DNA from: a virus
Length of the DNA stretch: 42,303 nucleotides
Virus record (IMG/VR): IMGVR_UViG_3300030328_000719
Span: 1 to 42,303 of that record
Strand: one strand, 5' to 3'
Shown: positions 37,436 to 42,303 of the stretch, in pieces
Layout: every line of letters starts with the position of its first letter
Numbering within the stretch: position 1 is the first letter of the stretch
Translations under genes and position numbers: made by a program
Notes under the pieces: model-generated
Seen by the model: only the letters and a program-made list of their open reading frames with translations
Databases searched by the model: none
Told to the model about the DNA's origin: nothing

Positions 37436-39682
37436 TCATATCCGACCCAGCCTCTGTCTTTGTTCCTGATACACTTGTTGCTCTAGCTTTATCTCATCTT
37501 CTTGCTGCTGTTTTGCTTTCTTTAGTGTCGGTATCGCATCTTCTTCTCGTCTTTTTTGTTTTTCTATTTCTAGTCTTGCTTCTTTTATATCGTCAATAAT
37601 TCGCAGAGCTTTAGTTTGTACATCGTTACCTGCTCCATATATATCAATTATTTTTTGAAAAATTTGTTCGTTTGACATACGTGTTGTATCTGTTTGAATT
37701 GTTTTTAAAAGAACTTCTCTTGCAAAATCATCTGGTGTTGGATAGTTTGTTTTGTAATAATTATTAAATTGTTCTTTAACCTTATCTTTTAAATTACCAC
37801 CATTATTTGCATCAAGAAGTTCGGCGCGGTTCAATATAGTTTTTTCTCGATTAACAACATTTCCAAGTTCTTTTTCATTAAATGTTTGAATAAAGGCAAA
37901 AGCACTGTCATCTGTAGCTTTACCGTCATTTGGGAAAAATAACTTCATAACATCGGCTACACGTACCTCTCCTTCTTCTTTCTTTTCAGGCACTTGTGGT
38001 GCTACTACTGGTTGTGCTGCATTTATATCAGATACAGGTGTTTCTTCATTTGTAGTTGTTGTAGCTGTTGTAGCTGTTGCTGCATCTTTTGTAACTGTTG
38101 CATCTGTTGTATCTTTTGTAACTGTTGTAGTTGTTGCATCTGTTGTAGCTGTTGTAGCTGTTGTATCTGTACTCACTCTTAATTCTGCACCAATTAGATA
38201 TGCAACTTCTCGTATAACTTGTTCCTCTCTTTCGTCTTTTGCAAGTTTTAAAGAATCATTAACTACCTCATTTAATAATGTTTCAAACTTTTTCAAAGCC
38301 GCTTCTTTCATTTCAGGCTTTCCATTATACGTAACTGATTGACCATCTGCAGACGTTATAAATGTACCTGCACCATAAACTTCATCTAAATCCATTTTAG
38401 CTAGAGCAATAGAATTTAAAGCCTTAGTCATGGCAGCACGTTCTGCTGACCTTATTCGTTTAGTATCGTTGTTAGCTGAATCTATCGTTTGAGCTAATTC
38501 AATTCCTTGTCGATATATTTCTTTATTCTTTGCTCTAATACCCTCATCAATCAGAAACGCTGCTCTATCTGCCTGAGTTCCTGTAAAAGATGCTAATTTT
38601 CTTTTTTCTACTTCTAGTCTTTGTATTTCCTTTTTAATCGCGTCTTTATCTTCTGCAGGAGTAACGGTACTATTATATCTTTTATACAAAGCAGAAAGTT
38701 GACCCTCAACATCACCTACCATACCAGCAATTTCTGCTTTACCATCTCGATATCTACTTAATTCTGTAAGAGTAGTTTTTACTTCCTCTCTATGTTTCTT
38801 TTGCTCATCTACTGGTAAACTTAGGTCCATCGAATTTGTTTGTGATATTTTTAACCTTTCAATAAGAATTTCAATTCTTTCTTGGTGAGTGGCATTATCA
38901 AATTTTTCTTTCTCTATAATGTCTAAATTTTTTTCAAGTTCCGTTTGAGCATCCATTTTTTGTATTTTATCATAAGCTCCAGAAATATCATCCCTTATAG
39001 ATTTATAATAGTCTACACGTTGTTGTGGTGTCATAGTAAATAAAATATATTTTTTACGATTAAAATAATCTTTTGGCATATTTAAATTTGTAGCTTCATC
39101 TTTTACTAAACCCCGTCCTTCTAATTCGCTTGTAATACGAGTTTGTAACCGCTTTTGTATTGCCTCATCAGCACCACTACCAAATAATTTTCCTACTAAA
39201 CCTGTATCCATTTTATATCCTTTAGGTATAGTAGTATCAACACCTTTTGCTGGACCAAGAAAATCATCAGCAATAGTGCTTGCTGTTAATACAGTATCAT
39301 TAGGAGCTTTAGGTTTATTAACCCAAGTTTTAATAACATCTCCAAAGTTTGGGTCAATATCTTTTTTCTGTTGTAGTGTATTCATAAAGCTATTGTAACT
39401 TTCTATACTACCTCGTTCTTTTAAAATACTAGCGGCAAACATCAGAGCTTCTTGAGAATCTTCTCCATAAATAGAAGTTCCTCTTTTTATAGCATCTTCT
39501 ATTAATTCTTTTTCTTCTCTTCTTTCATCTTGTTCGGATATAGCACGTTTTAATTTAAACGCAGCAATGTCATCAATGCGTGTGTTAATACGTTTAATAT
39601 TTTCTTTTAATGCTTCGTTTGCAGATTCAGCAAATCCTGTTACAAAGCCTTCTCCAAAATTACCTAATCCTAAAAAAGACAT
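37436..39682 (-). CDS. Large coiled-coil virion protein with Thr/Ala repeats
   Basis: 748 residues, mostly charged coiled coil (for example LEKNLDIIEKEKFDNATHQE, KKEIQRLEVEKRKLAS). About residues 503-550 are a low-complexity Thr/Ala/Asp/Lys linker (TTATTATTDATTTTVTKD and variants) encoded by short DNA repeats at 38052-38175. The N-terminus MSFLGLGNFGEGFVTGFAES resembles openings of internal virion proteins. The C-terminus is again helical and basic. Probably part of the internal core or ejection apparatus with its neighbours. TAATG junction with the upstream gene. Confidence 0.55.
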   Translation of the reverse strand: MSFLGLGNFGEGFVTGFAESANEALKENIKRINTRIDDIAAFKLKRAISEQDERREEKELIEDAIKRGTSIYGEDSQEALMFAASILKERGSIESYNSFMNTLQQKKDIDPNFGDVIKTWVNKPKAPNDTVLTASTIADDFLGPAKGVDTTIPKGYKMDTGLVGKLFGSGADEAIQKRLQTRITSELEGRGLVKDEATNLNMPKDYFNRKKYILFTMTPQQRVDYYKSIRDDISGAYDKIQKMDAQTELEKNLDIIEKEKFDNATHQERIEILIERLKISQTNSMDLSLPVDEQKKHREEVKTTLTELSRYRDGKAEIAGMVGDVEGQLSALYKRYNSTVTPAEDKDAIKKEIQRLEVEKRKLASFTGTQADRAAFLIDEGIRAKNKEIYRQGIELAQTIDSANNDTKRIRSAERAAMTKALNSIALAKMDLDEVYGAGTFITSADGQSVTYNGKPEMKEAALKKFETLLNEVVNDSLKLAKDEREEQVIREVAYLIGAELRVSTDTTATTATTDATTTTVTKDTTDATVTKDAATATTATTTTNEETPVSDINAAQPVVAPQVPEKKEEGEVRVADVMKLFFPNDGKATDDSAFAFIQTFNEKELGNVVNREKTILNRAELLDANNGGNLKDKVKEQFNNYYKTNYPTPDDFAREVLLKTIQTDTTRMSNEQIFQKIIDIYGAGNDVQTKALRIIDDIKEARLEIEKQKRREEDAIPTLKKAKQQQEDEIKLEQQVYQEQRQRLGRI
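38052..38175. repeat. Short imperfect DNA repeats (GTTGTAGCTGTT type)
   Basis: Repeated units such as TTGTAGCTG, TTTTGTAACTGTTG and GTTGCATCTGTTGTA, read on the plus strand, encode the Thr/Ala-rich linker of the coiled-coil protein on the minus strand. Units are multiples of three bases, so copy-number change would keep the reading frame. Confidence 0.7.
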
Positions 39683-40191
39683 TAAACACTCCGTGACATA
39701 AGACCGCCAGCACGTTCTTCTGGCATTTCTTCTACAATTTCTTCTTCTTCTTCTACTACATCTTTTACCTCTGCAGTTTTTTCTTTTTCTTTAAGTCTTT
39801 CAACTGCATTATCTACCAAGGTGCTTCTTATTCGTTTTCCTTTTTCTAAACCTGAAGTGTATTCTATATCTGCGGCATCTCCTATTAGCATAATTAACTC
39901 AACTAATACGGGTAGAACTAACATGCCTACGTCAATACTATGTTTACCTTGCATCACACCTGCTGTTTGCATTGCATTAGCAATATTGGTTACAGGAACA
40001 CCCATTTCAAGAACATCTAATAGTTGCTCTTTAACTTCTTCAGTTTGTAGCCGTGGAATATAATAGTCTAACGCTTCTTCTACAGTAGAATATTGAGAGG
40101 GAGACTGCCAAGGTCGCGCTCCTAACTCGTGAGTTAGTGACATCCCTGCTATCGGTGCATCAAATGGGACAACATCATCAGCTTGTTCCAT
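39682..40191 (-). CDS. Conserved virion-associated protein (SLTHELGARPWQSPSQYSTVEEAL)
   Basis: 169 residues. N-terminal PIAGMSLTHELGARPWQSPS, then VEEALDYYIPRLQTEE, LLDVLEMGVPVTNIANAMQT, GKHSIDVGMLVLPVLVELI and an acidic tail ending in AGGLMSRSV. I recall this protein as widely conserved in marine podo- and myoviruses next to internal virion genes, without a defined role. The hydrophobic helix around 85-105 is amphipathic rather than clearly transmembrane. Both junctions are tight (TAATG; 14-bp overlap). Confidence 0.65.
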   Translation of the reverse strand: MEQADDVVPFDAPIAGMSLTHELGARPWQSPSQYSTVEEALDYYIPRLQTEEVKEQLLDVLEMGVPVTNIANAMQTAGVMQGKHSIDVGMLVLPVLVELIMLIGDAADIEYTSGLEKGKRIRSTLVDNAVERLKEKEKTAEVKDVVEEEEEIVEEMPEERAGGLMSRSV

Positions 40192-40405
40192 TATTAAGTT
40201 CCTCTCTCTTTTGACTAATTAACTCTACATACTGTGCTATACGCCTAGATGGACTAAGGATATCTTTTTGGTTAGACTCTTCGGCTTTCTTTGATGAACT
40301 CAATAAACCTTTGTTCTGTTTTTTAGGCTCTACATATTCTTTTCTTTTATTAATAGCCATACTTAAATTTTGATGTAGAATAGGTGTGGGATTTGTCAAT
40401 GTCAT
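40178..40405 (-). CDS. Small hypothetical virion-region protein
   Basis: 75 residues, basic and polar (SMAINKRKEYVEPKKQNKGL, SPSRRIAQYVELISQKREEL). GGAGAA 8 bases upstream supports the start at 40405; an internal Met at residue 16 is the alternative. Overlaps the next gene by 14 bp. Probably a small virion or assembly protein; not recognised. Confidence 0.5.
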   Translation of the reverse strand: MTLTNPTPILHQNLSMAINKRKEYVEPKKQNKGLLSSSKKAEESNQKDILSPSRRIAQYVELISQKREELNNGTS

Positions 40406-40419
40406 TTATAATTCTCCTA

Positions 40420-42303
40420 TTATCCAAACTGTAACCACGCAGCACCAAGTGTACCTAATAGACTACCCACTGCAGTACCTGCAGCAGAACTGCTTGCGGA
40501 TTTTTGAGCAGCTATAGTTGCATCTGCGCCAAGTTGCGCAACGGCTAAATTATTTAGTCTGTCTAATTCACTGTTTGCAGACTTCCATGCCCACTCCATA
40601 GTATCTGCATAATATAACCACAAATTATCATAAGCATTTTTACCTATATCAAGTATAGCATTAGCGTTAAGTTCATTTGCCCTGTTTATAGCTGCAGTAT
40701 CAGCAGTAGCTATTTGCCTGCGCCACTGAGCATTACTTTGTGCAATTACTAATTGATTCTGCGCATTAAATTGGTCACGTTGATTATTTAATTCTGCATT
40801 AAATCTTCCAATTGTATTCGTTTGCCCTGCGTTAAACTGAGCTTGAGCGTTTTGTTGAGTAGCATTAAACTGAGAAACTTGAGATGCTAAATTTTCAAAA
40901 AATTGGTCAGTTTGATTTTGGCTAGTAGCATTAAATTGTCGTGCAGCATTTTGTGCTGCAGAGTCAGTTAACAAGGATTGTGCAATTTGTTGTGCTGTAA
41001 ATAATTCTGTTTGTTGTTTATTAGACAAATTTGCCATATCAATTTGTAAAAAGCTATTTGCATTTTGCACAGCAGCCTGTTGACGATTACTTAAATTAGC
41101 AACATCTAATTGTGCTAGAGCAGAAGCATTAGCCATCACGAGTGCTTGTGCGTTAGACAAGTTATTTAAGTTCATAGTATTAACAGCGCGACTATTTTCT
41201 AGTTGAACTTGTTGTTCTGCTGTAAAGTTTTGATTAGCAATATCACTAATCTTACTAGCGTTCATTACTTTTATTTGAAAAGTTTGGTCAAACTCTTGAC
41301 CCATAAATTTAGCACGTTGTTCTGAAGCAAGCATTGCAGATTGTTGTCTATTAGATAAATTTTGCGCTTCAAATCCAGCTATTGTTTTAGCATCTGCCAT
41401 TGCAATAGGTAAAGCACTTTCCATAGCTGCCTGTACAACTGCTTGTCCAGCCAACGAAGATGCACCCAAACCTCTAGCAGCCATCTGTGCATTGGCTGTG
41501 CGTATAGCACCAGCAGCCCAAGCAGGTGGGTTAGCTCCTTGAAACTGTGTCATTAATTGACCTAGTTGGTCTTGAACCATAGCTTGTTGACTAGGGTTTG
41601 CAGTAGCTGCCGCTGCTTGTGTTTGTGCAGTAACTTGTGCAACTTTTACTGCATCAACACCTGTACCTGTTATAAGTTCACCAGCCTGTATTTGTCTTTG
41701 CACGGGATTATTTATAAGAGTAGCATTTCCCTGTGCTGCTTGTAAATTACCTACAGAGGATGCAGTTTGTTGTGCGGCAGTTACTTGTGTTCGTGGGTCA
41801 GCGGGATTAGCCTGTGCCGCCTGTGTAGCTTGCATTGCGCTAGATATAGCAGGTGCAGATTGTGCAGCAGTCATTACATTTGCCTGCATTGCACTAGGCA
41901 TTTGCGATTGTCCAGTTGTAGCCATAGCTGTTGGCGTAGCTATTTGACCAGTCAAAGTACCTACTCCGCTTGACACATCTTGTGAGGGGTCTGTAAGAGT
42001 TTGTTGTGTTACAGTTTCACCGCCAACAGGTACACCCGGACTATACATTTGCTGTACCGCAAATTCCTGTATGCCTACTTTTCCAGTTGTAGATGGTGCG
42101 GGGGGAGTTGCAATAGGAGTACCTTGTTGTCCTAGCGCACCTGTGGTTGCTACAGAAGGTGTTTGCGCTGTACCTACTGAACCACTAACAGGTATGCCAG
42201 CTACTGTACCGCTACCTGCAACACCTGTGGGTGAACCAGTTACTGTTCCACTTACAGGTACGCCACCTACAGTGCCTGTACCAGTAACAGTGCCACCTAT
42301 TGT
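40420..42303 (-). CDS. Ala/Gln/Asn-rich repeat virion protein (5' end beyond window)
   Basis: At least 627 residues; the frame stays open to the window edge, so the start is missing and the Met at 42048 is internal. The first visible ~60 residues are a Gly/Thr/Val repeat (GTVTGSPTGVAGSGTVAGIP). The bulk is helical Ala/Gln/Asn repeat, with the unit ANLSNRQQ recurring about every 18-20 residues (AQNLSNRQQSA, VANLSNRQQAA, MANLSNKQQTE) and FNA units later. The end is helical and small-residue-rich (AAGTAVGSLLGTLGAAW). Likely an internal or tail structural protein; no homologue named. Confidence 0.6.
   Translation of the reverse strand, partial: TIGGTVTGTGTVGGVPVSGTVTGSPTGVAGSGTVAGIPVSGSVGTAQTPSVATTGALGQQGTPIATPPAPSTTGKVGIQEFAVQQMYSPGVPVGGETVTQQTLTDPSQDVSSGVGTLTGQIATPTAMATTGQSQMPSAMQANVMTAAQSAPAISSAMQATQAAQANPADPRTQVTAAQQTASSVGNLQAAQGNATLINNPVQRQIQAGELITGTGVDAVKVAQVTAQTQAAAATANPSQQAMVQDQLGQLMTQFQGANPPAWAAGAIRTANAQMAARGLGASSLAGQAVVQAAMESALPIAMADAKTIAGFEAQNLSNRQQSAMLASEQRAKFMGQEFDQTFQIKVMNASKISDIANQNFTAEQQVQLENSRAVNTMNLNNLSNAQALVMANASALAQLDVANLSNRQQAAVQNANSFLQIDMANLSNKQQTELFTAQQIAQSLLTDSAAQNAARQFNATSQNQTDQFFENLASQVSQFNATQQNAQAQFNAGQTNTIGRFNAELNNQRDQFNAQNQLVIAQSNAQWRRQIATADTAAINRANELNANAILDIGKNAYDNLWLYYADTMEWAWKSANSELDRLNNLAVAQLGADATIAAQKSASSSAAGTAVGSLLGTLGAAWLQFG

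Noticed and set aside
37994-38182. Plus-strand Cys-rich ORF resembling a metallothionein
   Set aside because: Antisense reading of the Thr/Ala-coding DNA repeats; Cys codons arise from the repeat complement.
1-42303. tRNA genes or an attP core matching a tRNA 3' end
   Set aside because: Scanning by eye found no cloverleaf-like segment with a TTCRA T-loop and matching acceptor stem; absence is not proven without a dedicated search.

Overview
The window reads as most of the genome of a tailed, probably short-tailed (podovirus-like), double-stranded DNA phage of a marine alphaproteobacterium. The closest type I recognise is the HMO-2011 group, whose type phage infects SAR116. The main marker is a family-A DNA polymerase with a DnaJ-type four-cysteine insertion (24939-26981). 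A second is a Rieske-type oxygenase gene (10065-11147); from memory, unchecked, HMO-2011 carries a gene annotated as methanesulfonate monooxygenase. Genes are tightly packed, many are very small, and I see no rRNA, tRNA, IS element or CRISPR array.

There are two transcription units that diverge from a roughly 1.6 kb non-coding region (15083-16690) and converge on a hairpin terminator at 33855-33883. The rightward, presumably early/middle unit (16691-33856) starts with about 20 small unknown or membrane genes. It continues with a DUF932-like protein, a tyrosine recombinase, a primase and a separate DnaB-like helicase, DNA polymerase A, a probable ssDNA-binding protein, a Cas4/RecB-like nuclease and a T7 endonuclease I-like resolvase. 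A DUF3310 protein, a B12-dependent ribonucleotide reductase, a PD-(D/E)XK-like protein and a MazG-like pyrophosphohydrolase follow.

The leftward, presumably late unit runs from 15082 to the left edge: small basic virion-type proteins, small membrane proteins, the oxygenase, a lysis cassette (two holin-like proteins and a T4-type lysozyme), a terminase small-subunit candidate, a recombinase-like HTH protein, terminase large subunit, portal and a large structural protein. The same strand resumes at the right edge (42303 to 33866) with large, repetitive or coiled-coil proteins that look like internal virion/DNA-ejection proteins. Major capsid, tail-tube and tail-fibre genes are absent and the rightmost gene is cut. 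The simplest reading is that the late unit continues off the left edge, through missing virion genes, and back in at the right edge of a circular or circularly permuted genome.

The non-coding region is the most informative unexplained stretch. It has a perfect-consensus sigma70 promoter facing the late unit, followed by nested 11-bp inverted repeats, and an AT-rich part with direct repeats and two T7-promoter-like 9- and 13-mers in opposite orientation. A rightward promoter then precedes about 700 ORF-free bases rich in hairpins, a candidate large structured RNA. The most interesting protein is the oxygenase: it keeps the mononuclear-iron ligands but lacks the Cys/His ligands of the Rieske [2Fe-2S] cluster. 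Function assignments come from motif recognition by eye; no database search was run.
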